The position numbers were made by a program, and so were the translations under genes. A model generated the notes under the pieces. It did not search any database. It saw nothing but the letters and a program-made list of their open reading frames with translations, and was not told the origin of the DNA. Shown piece by piece: positions 45,017 to 55,088 of a stretch of 64,000 nt of DNA. The DNA lies in assembly GCF_030817495.1 (NCBI RefSeq), contig NZ_JAUSZK010000001.1, forward strand, positions 3,823,001-3,887,000. Reading direction: 5' to 3'. Position 1 is the stretch's first letter. Every line of letters begins with the position of its first letter. Source of the DNA: Streptomyces sp. V3I7 (GTDB lineage: Bacteria; Actinomycetota; Actinomycetes; Streptomycetales; Streptomycetaceae).

Positions 45017-45922
45017 CTACGTGGGCGTGGCGTGGATCTCGCCGGTCACGTACGGGCGTCGGTGGTCGTGGGCCTCGTCGCGCAGTTCGAAGCGGGCCTT
45101 GCCGTCCGTCGCGTACACCGCTGTCGCCGGGAGCAGGACCGGGGTGCGGAACTCCGCTCGTAGTACGGCCGCTTTGGGGGCGGCGTGGGCGGCGGCGCAG
45201 CGGGCCACGGTCCACATTCCGTGCGCCACGGCCCGGGGGAAGCCGAAGAGGCGGGCGGTGAGCGGGTGCAGGTGGATGGGGTTGCGGTCGCCGGACACGG
45301 TGGCGTACCGCCGACCGGTGTCCGCGGGGATCCGCCACTCGGCGACGGCGGGCAGCGGGGCCGGGGCCTTGGGCTCCGCAGGGGGCTCCGTGGGGCGGGT
45401 GGCCGCGCGGTGGCGGGCGAGGTAGGTGCTCCGTGACTCCCACACGACGCGCTCGGCGTCGCGGAGTTCGGTCACGACCGTGGCCTGGGTCCCGCGCCGG
45501 TGCGGTGCGAGAGCGGCGACGTGGACGGCGACGTCGTACGTCCCGGTGGCGGGGAGGGCCGTGTGGCGGACGATCTCGATCGACGTGTGGACCAGGCCGA
45601 GCAGCGGCAGCGGGAAGTCCCGGCCGCTCATCAGACGCATGGCCGACGGGAAGCCGAGTAGGTGCGGATACGGGAGCGGGAGTGATTCCGCGCCGGCGGG
45701 GAAACCGCACACCCGGGCGTACGCGGCCAGCCAGGACGGGTCGGCGCGGACGCCGGACAGCACCAGCCGGGTGCGGTCGAAGCCGGCGTCGGGGCGCGGG
45801 CGGCGGAAGGGGGAGCGCAGGGCGCCCCGGGCGAGCGCGGGAGCGAGGGCCGGAGCCCGGGTGAGGGTGACGGTGCGGCGGTCCGTGTGGTCGGCGGAGG
45901 GGTCCGATATCGGATCGCTCAT
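45017..45922 (-). CDS. MaoC-like dehydratase (double hotdog)
   Basis: The roughly 300-residue product has a C-terminal MaoC hotdog domain with the hydratase signature YATVSGDRNPIHLHP and FGFPRAVAHGMW. The N-terminal half has a second, degenerate hotdog. Such proteins hydrate or dehydrate acyl thioesters. ATG 45922 follows AAGGGAG; TTG 45928 is an alternative. It is divergent from the acyl-CoA synthetase at 46253, which fits fatty acyl metabolism. Confidence 0.88.
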   Translation of the reverse strand: MSDPISDPSADHTDRRTVTLTRAPALAPALARGALRSPFRRPRPDAGFDRTRLVLSGVRADPSWLAAYARVCGFPAGAESLPLPYPHLLGFPSAMRLMSGRDFPLPLLGLVHTSIEIVRHTALPATGTYDVAVHVAALAPHRRGTQATVVTELRDAERVVWESRSTYLARHRAATRPTEPPAEPKAPAPLPAVAEWRIPADTGRRYATVSGDRNPIHLHPLTARLFGFPRAVAHGMWTVARCAAAHAAPKAAVLRAEFRTPVLLPATAVYATDGKARFELRDEAHDHRRPYVTGEIHATPT

Positions 45923-46252
45923 GTCCAACTCCCTTGTGTCCCTGCGCGATTGACTGTCCGGCGGCGAGGCGAGGTTACCGGAGGTAATCCGGTGCTGGTG
46001 GGCCGGCGCTTCCCGGGACTGAAACGTGAACTCTCCTCACGTAATCCTCGACATTGCACAGCCCCGGCGCCTGACCGCCCCGGAAAGCGCACGGGGCCCT
46101 CACAGGCGGCCCGTACGATCTCGTGCCTGAACCGCCGGTAACCCCTGCCGATCCCCACCGGGGTCGGGGCCGTGCCGGTGAACACCCCGGTATGCGGGGC
46201 GCGTACGTCATGCAGCAGGCAGTACTGCCGCTGCACGCCCAAGGAGCCGCCC

Positions 46253-48211
46253 GTGTCCACCCCGTTCTCGAACGCCCCGGCACCCTCCGGTGCCCCCGTC
46301 CAGGCCACCGACTACGACGGCGAAGCGATTCTCGTCAAGCCGGAGACCCGGCGTCTGAACGGCGTCGTACGGGAGGCGTCGGTGCCGCCGTTCGCCCCGC
46401 CGGTGACCCACGGGTCGCTGGCCGACCTGCCGTTCGAGAACGCGGAGGCGAACCCCCACGCGGTGGTGCTCAGCCGCCGGACGGCCGGTGGCCGGTGGCA
46501 GGACGTGACCGCCGCCCAGTTCGCCCACGAGGTCATGGCCGTGGCGACCGCGCTGATCGCGGAGGGGCTGGAGCCCGGCGACCGGATCGCCATCATGGCC
46601 CGGACGACGTACGAGTGGACGCTGCTGGACTTCGGGGCCTGGGCCGCCGGACTCGTCACGGTCCCCGTCTACCCCACCTCCTCCGCCTTCCAGACCCAGT
46701 GGATCCTCGCCGACTCCGGCGCGGTCGCCCTGGTCACGGAGACCGCCGACCAGGCGGCCGCGCTGGACTCCCAGCTGGAGCGACTGCCCGCGCTGCGGCA
46801 CGTGTGGGTCATGGAGAAGGGCCACGTCGACAGCCTGGTGGAGCTCGGCTCGCAGGTGCCCGGCGGCGCCTCCGAGGTCGCCGTCCGCCGCGGCATGCTG
46901 GGCCCCGGCACGCTCGCCACCGTCATCTACACCTCCGGCACCACCGGTCGGCCCAAGGGCTGCGCGCTCTCCCACGGCAACTTCTTCGCCGAGGTGGACA
47001 ACGCCAAGGAGCTGCTGCGCCCGGTGTTCCGCACGAAGTCGGGCGAGCCGGCGTCGGTGCTGCTGTTCCTGCCGCTGTCCCATGTCTTCGGCCGCATGGT
47101 GTCGATCATGTGCCTCCGCAGCGGGGTGCGGCTGGGCCACGCCCCGAGCCTGAAGCCCGCGGACCTGCTCCCGGACCTCGCCGCCTTCCGGCCGACGTGC
47201 CTGCTGACCATCCCGTACATGCTGGAGAAGGTCTTCAACACGGCCCGCGCCCGCGCCGAGGCCGACGGCCGGCTGACGTCCTTCGACCGCGCGGCGGCGG
47301 TGGCCGAGCGGTTCGGCGAGGCGCTGGTGGCCCGTCAGACGGGCACGGGCAGCGGCCCGAAGGCCGCCCTGAAGACGAGCCGCGCCTTCTACGACCCGCT
47401 GGTCTACCGCCACATCCGCAATGCCCTGGGCGGCCGGGTCCAGTACGTCATCTGCGGCGGCTCCCCGCTCGGCCGCCGCCTCGGGGCCTTCTACGCCGGG
47501 GCCGGCATCGAGATCCTGGAGGGCTACGGCCTGACCGAGACGGCGGGCGCGACCACCGTGATGCCGCCGCTGAAGCCCCGGCTGGGCACGGTGGGCTGGC
47601 CGCTGCCGGGCACGAAGATCCATATCGCGGCGGACGGCGAGATCCTCATCGGCGGCGAGCACGTGCTGCGCGGCTACTGGGACCCGCGGGCGGGCGGCGT
47701 CGTCCCGGCGACCCGGGACGGCTGGCTGGCCACGGGCGACATCGGCCGGCTCGACGACGAGGGCTATCTGACCATCACCGGCCGCAAGAAGGAGCTGATG
47801 ATCACGGCGGGCGGCAAGTCGGTGGCCCCGGCCCCGCTGGAGAACTGGCTCCGCTCCCACCCGCTGATCTCCCAGTGCATGCTCGTCGGCGACGGCCGCC
47901 CCTACGTCGTCGCGCTCGTGACCCTCGACCGCGACGGCATCACCCACTGGCGCCAGATGCACGGCAAGCACCCGGTGCCGCCGGAACTCCTCACCACCGA
48001 CGCCGAGTTGCGGGCGGTGCTGCAACAGGCAGTGGACGAGGCGAACGCGCTGGTCTCGCGCCCCGAGTCCATCCGCGACTTCGCCGTGCTCCCCGTCGAC
48101 TTCACCGAGGAGGCGGGCCAGCTCACCCCGTCCATGAAGGTGCGCCGCGAACAGATCATGCGGGACTTCGCGGCGCAGGTGGAGCAGCTGTACGCGGGCT
48201 ACACCGGCTGA
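46253..48211 (+). CDS. Long-chain fatty acid-CoA ligase (AMP-forming)
   Basis: This 652-residue FadD-type synthetase activates fatty acids to acyl-CoA. The AMP-binding P-loop is YTSGTTGRPKGC. The adenylate motif GYGLTET follows, then the hinge GRKKELMI and the terminal GGKSVAP lysine region. GTG 46253 has AAGGAG 7 bases upstream. It overlaps the convergent methyltransferase by 13 bases. The 45923-46252 upstream gap has a short ACCGGAGGTAATCCGGT palindrome and no other gene. Confidence 0.93.
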   Translation: MSTPFSNAPAPSGAPVQATDYDGEAILVKPETRRLNGVVREASVPPFAPPVTHGSLADLPFENAEANPHAVVLSRRTAGGRWQDVTAAQFAHEVMAVATALIAEGLEPGDRIAIMARTTYEWTLLDFGAWAAGLVTVPVYPTSSAFQTQWILADSGAVALVTETADQAAALDSQLERLPALRHVWVMEKGHVDSLVELGSQVPGGASEVAVRRGMLGPGTLATVIYTSGTTGRPKGCALSHGNFFAEVDNAKELLRPVFRTKSGEPASVLLFLPLSHVFGRMVSIMCLRSGVRLGHAPSLKPADLLPDLAAFRPTCLLTIPYMLEKVFNTARARAEADGRLTSFDRAAAVAERFGEALVARQTGTGSGPKAALKTSRAFYDPLVYRHIRNALGGRVQYVICGGSPLGRRLGAFYAGAGIEILEGYGLTETAGATTVMPPLKPRLGTVGWPLPGTKIHIAADGEILIGGEHVLRGYWDPRAGGVVPATRDGWLATGDIGRLDDEGYLTITGRKKELMITAGGKSVAPAPLENWLRSHPLISQCMLVGDGRPYVVALVTLDRDGITHWRQMHGKHPVPPELLTTDAELRAVLQQAVDEANALVSRPESIRDFAVLPVDFTEEAGQLTPSMKVRREQIMRDFAAQVEQLYAGYTG

Positions 48212-48867
48212 GCGTCGCCCGCCGCCTCCGGTCGCCGGGCGATCAAGAAGGCCTGGGGCGCCGAATCCGCGAGCGCCGCGTCCGGCTGGCGCACGGTGCG
48301 GGAGTGGAGCGCGAAACCGGCGTCGGCCAGCAGGCGTTCCATGTCCTCGGGACGGCGCCGCTGGAAGTCCAGGGACACCGGATGGCCGAACGGCGTGTCG
48401 AGGCGGAGCGGTACGTCACCGGCCTGGAAGGCGAGCAGCAGGGTGCCCCCGGGGGCGAGGACGCGATGGAACCCGGCGAACAGCGCGGGCAGCAGAGCGG
48501 CCGGGGTGTGGATGGACGAGTACCAGCACATGACGCCCGCGAGGCCGCCGTCCGGCAGGTCCAGGTCCAGCATCGAGCCCTGCTCGAAGCGCAGGCGCGG
48601 GTTCTCGCGCCGGGCGACCGCCAGCATCGAGGCCGACAGGTCGAGCCCGAACACCGGCACACCGAGCGAGGCGACGTAGCCGGTGACGCGCCCGGGCCCG
48701 CAGCCGAGGTCGGCGACCGGCCCGTCGCCGACGAGCTCGGCGAACACACCGAGCACGGCCCGCTCCAGCGGCCTGCCGGCGAGTTCGTCCTGGAAGTGTG
48801 CGGCGTAGTCGTCGGCGATGGTGTCGTAGAAGGCGCGGGTGGCGGTGAGGAAGTCGGCTTCGGTCAT
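48199..48867 (-). CDS. SAM-dependent methyltransferase (class I)
   Basis: This 222-residue methyltransferase has motif I DLGCGPGRVTG, the acidic LDLSASML after strand 2 and MLDLDLPDGG as motif II-III. It resembles UbiE/type 11 enzymes. The substrate is unknown. Its 3' end overlaps the end of the convergent acyl-CoA ligase. ATG 48867 was chosen; the open frame upstream is not supported. Confidence 0.9.
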   Translation of the reverse strand: MTEADFLTATRAFYDTIADDYAAHFQDELAGRPLERAVLGVFAELVGDGPVADLGCGPGRVTGYVASLGVPVFGLDLSASMLAVARRENPRLRFEQGSMLDLDLPDGGLAGVMCWYSSIHTPAALLPALFAGFHRVLAPGGTLLLAFQAGDVPLRLDTPFGHPVSLDFQRRRPEDMERLLADAGFALHSRTVRQPDAALADSAPQAFLIARRPEAAGDAQPV

Positions 48868-49078
48868 GGCCGCAGACCGTACTGGAGGCCACTGACAGCG
48901 GGACAGCGGGACAGCGGGCGCCGAAGAATCGGAACCGTATGTTCCGCGTCTGCTCGGCAGCGTCCGTGCGACGAATGGATTTCCCGAAGAATTCATCAAA
49001 AGGAGCGAGGGGTCGAACGCCCGCACGAGCACCAAAGTGCGGCACGCGAGAACCGCGAGCCGCCGGACGGCAAAAGGC

Positions 49079-49111
49079 AGGAGCCCCGTCGCCGGATGGC
49101 GCGGGGCTCCT
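49079..49111 (-). terminator. Terminator of cold-shock gene
   Basis: AGGAGCCCCG (49079-49088) pairs with CGGGGCTCCT (49102-49111) around a 13-base loop. On the minus strand it is 40 bases past the csp stop codon. Confidence 0.65.
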
Positions 49112-49150
49112 TGGGTACTGCTTCAGTCTGCGATCAGACCGGGCCTGTGA

Positions 49151-49354
49151 TCAGACCGGGGTGACGTTCTCAGCCTGCGGGCCCTTCGGACCCTGCGTGA
49201 CGTCGAAGCTCACCTGCTGGTTCTCCTCGAGGGAGCGGAAGCCAGAGGCGTTGATCGCGGAGTAGTGAACGAAGACGTCGGGGCCGCCGCCTTCCTGGGC
49301 GATGAAGCCAAAGCCCTTTTCGGCGTTGAACCACTTAACGGTTCCGGTAGCCAT
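49151..49354 (-). CDS. Cold-shock domain protein (CspA family)
   Basis: This 67-residue protein has both RNA-binding motifs, KGFGFI (RNP1) and VFVHYS (RNP2), in [17 protein letters not shown]. Such proteins chaperone RNA and DNA. Its roughly 150-base leader (from about 49503) is like those of cold-regulated csp genes. It is followed by its own hairpin terminator and is monocistronic. Confidence 0.96.
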   Translation of the reverse strand: MATGTVKWFNAEKGFGFIAQEGGGPDVFVHYSAINASGFRSLEENQQVSFDVTQGPKGPQAENVTPV

Positions 49355-49509
49355 AAGCCCTCCTTGGGCCCAAAGGGTTGCCCTGCTCCAGAACCTGCAA
49401 GTGTGAAACGTTGCCGCACAACTGCATATGTCTGAAAACGACGAGAGCCCGCGGTCACATGCTCCGCAGGCTCTGTACTGCAAGGGAAACCAAACTGCAA
49501 CTTGCGGCG

Positions 49510-49537
49510 AGCCTAGCATGTGGGCCCCGGAAAGCAA
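49510..49537 (-). promoter_or_regulatory. Putative csp promoter
   Basis: On the minus strand, -35 TTGCTT (49537-49532) and -10 TAGGCT (49515-49510) are 16 bases apart, giving a start near 49503 and a 149-base leader before the csp start. Mqn genes begin on the other strand at 49640. Confidence 0.45.
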
Positions 49538-49627
49538 TAGCGGTCAAGATCACGTCACCCGGATGTTTGAACGTGCCGCCGGGCCCGTTGACGGCGGGGT
49601 CGGTCCCGGTACCGGCTTTCGGGGGTC

Positions 49628-50488
<861 letters not shown>

Positions 50489-50602
50489 GGCGGCCACCAG
50501 GCGGATCCGCTGTCCTCGTGACGGGGCGTCGGTAGGCTCGGCCCGGCCCACCTTGGACCACCAACTCCCCGACACCATCCAGGAATCGGACACCGCGGCC
50601 GA

Positions 50603-51337
50603 ATGAGTGATGACCTCGTGCTCGTCGCCGCCGCCGCGCTCTGGGGCGCGGCGGCCGGGACCCTGCTGCCCCGTGCGGCCTATCGCTTCTCCGTCCCCTC
50701 CGAGCAGCCCTGGCGGGCCAGTTGCCCGGGCGGCCATCCGCTGCGCGGGTGGCTCGGACGCGCGCGCTGTGGGGAGTGCGCGCACGTGCTGCCGTACGAT
50801 CGCGCCGCCCCCCTCCTCGTCCTCGCCACCGCCCTCGTCTGCGCTGCTCTCGCCGCGGCCACCGGCACGCGTCCCGAACTCGGCGTCTGGCTGCTGCTCG
50901 CGCCCGTCGGAGTGCTGCTGGCCGTCGTGGACTTCCGGGTGCAGCGGCTGCCGGACCCGCTGACGCTGCCCCTCGCGGCCGCCGCCCTCGGCCTGCTCGC
51001 CCTCGCCGCCCTCGCGCCCGAGCACGCCGGCACCTGGCTCACCGCGCTCTACGGCGCCCTCGCGCTCGGCGGCGGCTACTACCTGCTGTTCCGTATCAAC
51101 CCCGCCGGCATGGGCTTCGGCGACGTCAAACTGGCCCTCGGCATGGGCGCCGTCCTGGGCTGGTACGGCTGGCCCACCGTCATGCTGGGTACGTTCGCCG
51201 GGTTCCTGTTCGGGGCGTTGTACGGCGGCGCCCTCGTCGTCGCGCGGCGGGCGGGGCGCAAGTCGGCCATCCCGTTCGGGCCGTTCCTCGCCGCGGGCGC
51301 GCTCGCGGGCGTGCTCATCGGCGCGTACGCCGCCTGA
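50603..51337 (+). CDS. Prepilin peptidase (A24 family)
   Basis: This 244-residue integral membrane aspartic protease has the catalytic Asp motifs VDFRVQRLPDPLT and GFGDVKL. It has CPGGHPLRGW and GRARCGECAH at the N-terminus, the zinc-binding cysteine pairs of the PilD methylase domain, here possibly partial. About six helices follow. No pilin genes are near. It may process Tad/Flp or other type IV pilins encoded elsewhere. Confidence 0.88.
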   Translation: MSDDLVLVAAAALWGAAAGTLLPRAAYRFSVPSEQPWRASCPGGHPLRGWLGRARCGECAHVLPYDRAAPLLVLATALVCAALAAATGTRPELGVWLLLAPVGVLLAVVDFRVQRLPDPLTLPLAAAALGLLALAALAPEHAGTWLTALYGALALGGGYYLLFRINPAGMGFGDVKLALGMGAVLGWYGWPTVMLGTFAGFLFGALYGGALVVARRAGRKSAIPFGPFLAAGALAGVLIGAYAA

Positions 51338-51362
51338 GGTCGGGAGGGTCCGGTCGCTGGCG

Positions 51363-51407
51363 TAGGCTGGTCCGGTCTGTCCACAAGCCCACGAAAGGGA
51401 CGCCCCG
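51363..51407 (+). promoter_or_regulatory. Putative mqnC promoter and ribosome site
   Basis: TAGGCT (51363-51368) fits a -10 box, with transcription starting near 51375. AAAGGGA (51394-51400) lies 7 bases before GTG 51408. The 71-bp gap after the prepilin peptidase gene thus suits an own promoter. Confidence 0.4.
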
Positions 51408-52607
51408 GTGACCGAGAAGGCCGACCTCCAGCCCGTGCTCGACCGTGCCGCGGCGGGTGGACGCATCACCCCCGAAGAGGCGCTCGACCTCTACCGCCAC
51501 GCGCCGTTGCACGCCCTCGGCGCCGCCGCCGACGCCGTGCGCCGCCGCAAGTACGCGGGCAGCGAGCACATCGCGACGTACATCATCGAGCGGAACATCA
51601 ACTACACGAACGTGTGCGTCACGGCGTGCAAGTTCTGCGCCTTCTACGCCGCGCCCAAGGACACCAAGAAGGGCTGGACCCGGGACCTCGACGACATCCT
51701 GCGCCGCTGCGCGGAGACCGTCGAACTCGGCGGCACCCAGATCATGTTCCAGGGCGGCCACCACCCGGACTACGGCGTCGAGTACTACGAGCAGCACTTC
51801 GCCGCCATCAAGAAGGACTTCCCCGACCTCGTCATCCACAGCCTGGGGGCGAGCGAGGTCGAGCACATGGCCCGGATCTCCGGGGTGTCGGTCGAGGAGG
51901 CCATCACCCGGATCCACGCGGCCGGTCTCGACTCCTTCGCCGGCGCCGGTGCCGAACTGCTGCCCGAGCGGCCGCGCAAGGCCATCGCCCCGCTCAAGGA
52001 GAGCGGCGAGCGCTGGCTGGAGATCATGGAGATCGCGCACGGGCTCGGCGTCGAGTCCACCTCGACGATGCTCATGGGCACGGGCGAGACCAACGCCGAG
52101 CGCATCGAGCACCTGCGGATGATCCGGGACGTGCAGGACCGCACCGGCGGCTTCCGCGCCTTCATCCCGTACACCTACCAGCCCGAGAACAACCACCTGA
52201 AGGGCCGCACGCAGGCGACGCTCTTCGAGTACCTGCGGATGATCGCGATCGCCCGCCTCTTCCTCGACAACGTCCAGCACATCCAGGGTTCCTGGCTGAC
52301 CACGGGCAAGGAGGTCGGCCAGCTGTCGCTGCACTACGGCGCCGACGACCTCGGCTCGATCATGCTGGAGGAGAACGTCGTCTCCTCGGCCGGCGCCAAG
52401 CACCGCTCCAACCGGCTGGAGATCATCGAGCTGATCCGCAAGGCGGGCCGCACCCCGGCCCAGCGCGCGACGACGTACGAACACCTCGTCGTGCACGACG
52501 ACCCGGCGAACGACCCCGTCGACGAGCGCGTCGTCTCGCACATCTCCTCGACGGCCATCGAGGGCGGCACGGCCCACCCCGAGCTGAAGCTGCTGGCGTC
52601 CAACTAG
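51408..52607 (+). CDS. mqnC: Cyclic dehypoxanthinyl futalosine synthase (radical SAM)
   Basis: This 399-residue radical SAM enzyme has the [4Fe-4S] motif CVTACKFC in NYTNVCVTACKFCAFY. MqnC cyclises dehypoxanthine futalosine to form the bicyclic core. LMFQGGHHPDYGVEYY and GAGAELLPERPR are family features that distinguish it from MqnE. The next gene begins 7 bases after its stop. Confidence 0.95.
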   Translation: MTEKADLQPVLDRAAAGGRITPEEALDLYRHAPLHALGAAADAVRRRKYAGSEHIATYIIERNINYTNVCVTACKFCAFYAAPKDTKKGWTRDLDDILRRCAETVELGGTQIMFQGGHHPDYGVEYYEQHFAAIKKDFPDLVIHSLGASEVEHMARISGVSVEEAITRIHAAGLDSFAGAGAELLPERPRKAIAPLKESGERWLEIMEIAHGLGVESTSTMLMGTGETNAERIEHLRMIRDVQDRTGGFRAFIPYTYQPENNHLKGRTQATLFEYLRMIAIARLFLDNVQHIQGSWLTTGKEVGQLSLHYGADDLGSIMLEENVVSSAGAKHRSNRLEIIELIRKAGRTPAQRATTYEHLVVHDDPANDPVDERVVSHISSTAIEGGTAHPELKLLASN

Positions 52608-52614
52608 TCCCGCC

Positions 52615-53214
52615 GTGCTGACACTTCACCTCGCCGAGCTCTCGCCCGAGGTGGCTGTTCTGGTCGACGGCGCATCCCTCGCCGCCGTCGGTCCGTACGA
52701 GGAACTGGCCGCCGCCGAGCCCCGGGCGAGAGTGCGGCGCTGGCCCGGCATCCTCACCCCGGGGCTGCTGAACCCGTACGGCCCGGAGCTGCTGGAGGCC
52801 ACCTACCATCCCGATCCGCGCGAGGCCGACGTCCTCGGCACCGAGCCCATCGGTGGGGCGCGGGCGCGGGAGATCTTCCGCGGCGATCCCGCGCGGCTCG
52901 GCGCGAGCGCGCGACGCGGGGTGCAGCGGATGCTGGCGCACGGCACGGTGGCGGTGGCCGGAGAGCTGCGGTCGCCGGCCGTGGTCGACGCGGTGCGCAG
53001 GGCCGGGCTCGTGACGGGGCGGCGGCCCGACCGTCTCCCGGGCCCTGCGGCGCTGTCCCCGAACCCGCTGATCCTGCTGCCGCGGCTCGTCCCGGGCGGG
53101 CCCGCCCGCTTCGCCGTGTTCGACGTCGCGGACCCTGCCGAACTGGTCCGCCGTGGTGCCGGCACCTGCGTGGCGACCGTGGTCGGCGGGCGGTTGGTGT
53201 ACCGCGGCCGCTGA
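52615..53214 (+). CDS. Imidazolonepropionase-like domain protein
   Basis: This 199-residue protein resembles the N- and C-terminal beta-sandwich parts of amidohydrolases such as imidazolonepropionase (LTPGLLNPYGPE and ADPAELVRRGAGTCVATVVGGRLVYRG). The metal-binding TIM barrel between them is missing, so it should not be a hydrolase. Its fixed place between mqnC and menG suggests a role in menaquinone synthesis, unproven. It starts 7 bases after mqnC. Confidence 0.8.
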   Translation: MLTLHLAELSPEVAVLVDGASLAAVGPYEELAAAEPRARVRRWPGILTPGLLNPYGPELLEATYHPDPREADVLGTEPIGGARAREIFRGDPARLGASARRGVQRMLAHGTVAVAGELRSPAVVDAVRRAGLVTGRRPDRLPGPAALSPNPLILLPRLVPGGPARFAVFDVADPAELVRRGAGTCVATVVGGRLVYRGR

Positions 53215-53256
53215 GCCGCGGCCGGTCCGGTCGGCCGATGCTGCAACAATGGGCGG

Positions 53257-53952
53257 GTGACCCGCGCATTCCTGGACAAGCAGCCGCACGAAGTCGCCTC
53301 GATGTTCGACAACGTGGCGGAACGGTACGACCTGACGAATGACGTTCTGTCGCTCGGCCAGGACCGGAGATGGCGCAAGGAGGTCGCGCGGGCGGTCGAC
53401 GCGCGCCCCGCGCAGAAGGTCCTGGACCTGGCCGCCGGTACGGCCACCTCGTCGCTGCCCTTCGCGCAGACGGGCGCGTACGTCGTTCCGTGCGACTTCT
53501 CCCTCGGCATGCTTCAGGTCGGCAAGAAGAAGCACCCCTGGCTGCCGCTCACGGCCGGCGACGCCACGAAACTGCCGTTCAAGGACGACACCTTCGACGC
53601 GGTGACGATCTCCTTCGGGCTGCGCAACGTGCAGGACACCGACGCGGCGCTGCGCGAGCTGTACCGGGTGACGCGGCCTGGCGGACGCGTGGTGATCTGC
53701 GAGTTCTCGCACCCGACGTACGCGCCCTTCCGCACCGTCTACACCGAGTACCTGATGCGCGCCCTGCCGCCGGTCGCGCGCGCGGTCTCCTCCAGCCCCG
53801 ACGCGTACGTCTACCTCGCCGAGTCCATCCGCGCCTGGCCCGACCAGCCGGCGCTGGCCGAGCGGCTGCAGAAGGCCGGCTGGTCGAAGGTGGCCTGGCG
53901 CAACCTCAGCGGCGGCATCGTCGCCCTGCACCGCGGCTTCAAGCAGGCCTGA
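53257..53952 (+). CDS. menG: Demethylmenaquinone methyltransferase
   Basis: This 231-residue UbiE/MenG methyltransferase performs the last ring methylation of menaquinone with SAM. Signatures: [20 protein letters not shown] (N-terminal UbiE pattern), [12 protein letters not shown] (SAM loop) and [23 protein letters not shown] 53257 lies just after CAACAAT, and no ribosome site is visible. It ends a run of mqnC, the amidohydrolase-like gene and menG. Confidence 0.96.
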   Translation: MTRAFLDKQPHEVASMFDNVAERYDLTNDVLSLGQDRRWRKEVARAVDARPAQKVLDLAAGTATSSLPFAQTGAYVVPCDFSLGMLQVGKKKHPWLPLTAGDATKLPFKDDTFDAVTISFGLRNVQDTDAALRELYRVTRPGGRVVICEFSHPTYAPFRTVYTEYLMRALPPVARAVSSSPDAYVYLAESIRAWPDQPALAERLQKAGWSKVAWRNLSGGIVALHRGFKQA

Positions 53953-54027
53953 GCCCCTGGCTCGGCGGGCGCTCGCCCGTCCGTTCACGGGGCGCTCGCC
54001 GACCCGTTCACGAGGCGCTCGCCGGCT

Positions 54028-54372
54028 TCACCGGCCCAGCGCCTCGAACGCGTCCCCGGGCCGGTCCAGTTCGCGCTGGAGACCGCCCTGGGGCGGCTTC
54101 GGGACGCGCGGCTCGCGCACTCCTCCGCCGCCGTCCCCCTCGCCGAAGTCGAACCACACGTACACCGGCGACTCCCGCGGCACCTCGACGCCGGGCCGCG
54201 GGTACTGGCGTACGACGTAGTCGACGACGGCGAGGTGGAACTCCGGCCGGTCGGGGGCGGCGAGGAGCAGGCCGTTCACCCGGGCCGTCTCGCGCGCGTC
54301 CACGGCCATCAGGCCGACCAGGCGCGGTACGCGCACTTCGGGTGTCTTGCGTGTTATGCGCACAGATGTCAC
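54028..54372 (-). CDS. PASTA-domain protein
   Basis: This 114-residue protein has one PASTA domain (VPRLVGLMAVDARETARVNG to VVRQYPRPGVEVPRESPVYVWF), usually seen outside Ser/Thr kinases. It has no signal peptide or membrane helix, so it is atypical and likely cytoplasmic. GTG 54372 or GTG 54363 (7-8 bases after GGGGGG) could be the start. Its role is unknown. Confidence 0.8.
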   Translation of the reverse strand: MTSVRITRKTPEVRVPRLVGLMAVDARETARVNGLLLAAPDRPEFHLAVVDYVVRQYPRPGVEVPRESPVYVWFDFGEGDGGGGVREPRVPKPPQGGLQRELDRPGDAFEALGR

Positions 54373-54444
54373 CCCCCAGTGGTGAAGGCAGGGTAACTCC
54401 GGGCGTACGGAGCCTGGAAGGGGCGGGTGCCTTTCTGTGACGTT

Positions 54445-54463
54445 CGACTACTTTGAGTAGTCG
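54445..54463. promoter_or_regulatory. Perfect 8-bp palindrome with 3-base loop
   Basis: CGACTACT (54445-54452) and AGTAGTCG (54456-54463) flank TTG. It lies after the GNAT gene and 75-100 bases before the PASTA gene on the same strand. It could be an operator for the PASTA gene or a weak terminator for GNAT. Confidence 0.35.
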
Positions 54464-54484
54464 GTTCGTCGGTCCGGTGGTCGG

Positions 54485-54991
54485 TCACAGGTCGAGGCGG
54501 TAGCAGTGCCCCTGCCGCTGCGACTGCGGGGTCGTGAAGACCTCGGCCAGGCTCATGCCCAGGCGCCGGGTGACCGCGATCGAGCGCGCGTTGCGGGCGT
54601 CGATCATCGCCACCACGCTCGGCACGCCCAGCGCGCGCAGCCGCTCCAGGGTCTGGTGCGCGGCCGCGGTGACGTACCCGTGGCCCCAGTGCGCCCGGCC
54701 GAGCCGCCAGCCGATCTCGATCTCGCCGGCCGGGCCCCACGGCCGCTCCCACGGCTGGGCCCCCGTGAAGCCGACGACCTCGCCCGAGGGGCCGAGCACG
54801 GACCACAGACAGAAGCCGTACTCCGCGTCGTGGCGGCGCTGGCGGGCGGTGAGCTCCTCGTACACCGACAGCTCCGCCGCCTTTCCTCCCTGGAACTCCA
54901 TGACGTCGGGATCGGCGAAGATCCGGTGCCAGGCGAACGCGTCCTCGTGGGTGGGAACACGCAGCCGCATTTCGGGGAGAGCTCGGTTCAC
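54485..54991 (-). CDS. GNAT-family acetyltransferase (RimJ/RimL type)
   Basis: This 168-residue GNAT protein resembles ribosomal-protein Ala acetyltransferases (RimJ/RimL). It has EIGWRLGRAHWGHGYVTAA as the acetyl-CoA loop and the C-terminal IAVTRRLGMSLAEVF. GTG or ATG at 54991 gives the normal family length. It is divergent from the geranylgeranyl reductase gene. Substrate is unknown. Confidence 0.9.
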   Translation of the reverse strand: MNRALPEMRLRVPTHEDAFAWHRIFADPDVMEFQGGKAAELSVYEELTARQRRHDAEYGFCLWSVLGPSGEVVGFTGAQPWERPWGPAGEIEIGWRLGRAHWGHGYVTAAAHQTLERLRALGVPSVVAMIDARNARSIAVTRRLGMSLAEVFTTPQSQRQGHCYRLDL

Positions 54992-55088
54992 GGGAGCAGC
55001 CCTTCAGCCGGTTGATGAATTCTGCTGAATAGACTGCCCATGTCCGGTGCCTGCCGGCACGCAGAATTCGAACCTGGGAGACCCTGCC

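Noticed and set aside
44556..45710. 384-codon minus-strand frame through the MITEs and MaoC gene
   Set aside because: Arg/Pro-rich shadow translation across repeats and the opposite frame of MaoC.
48939..49265. 108-codon plus-strand frame over the csp gene
   Set aside because: Antisense to csp and its terminator, with no coding bias or ribosome site.
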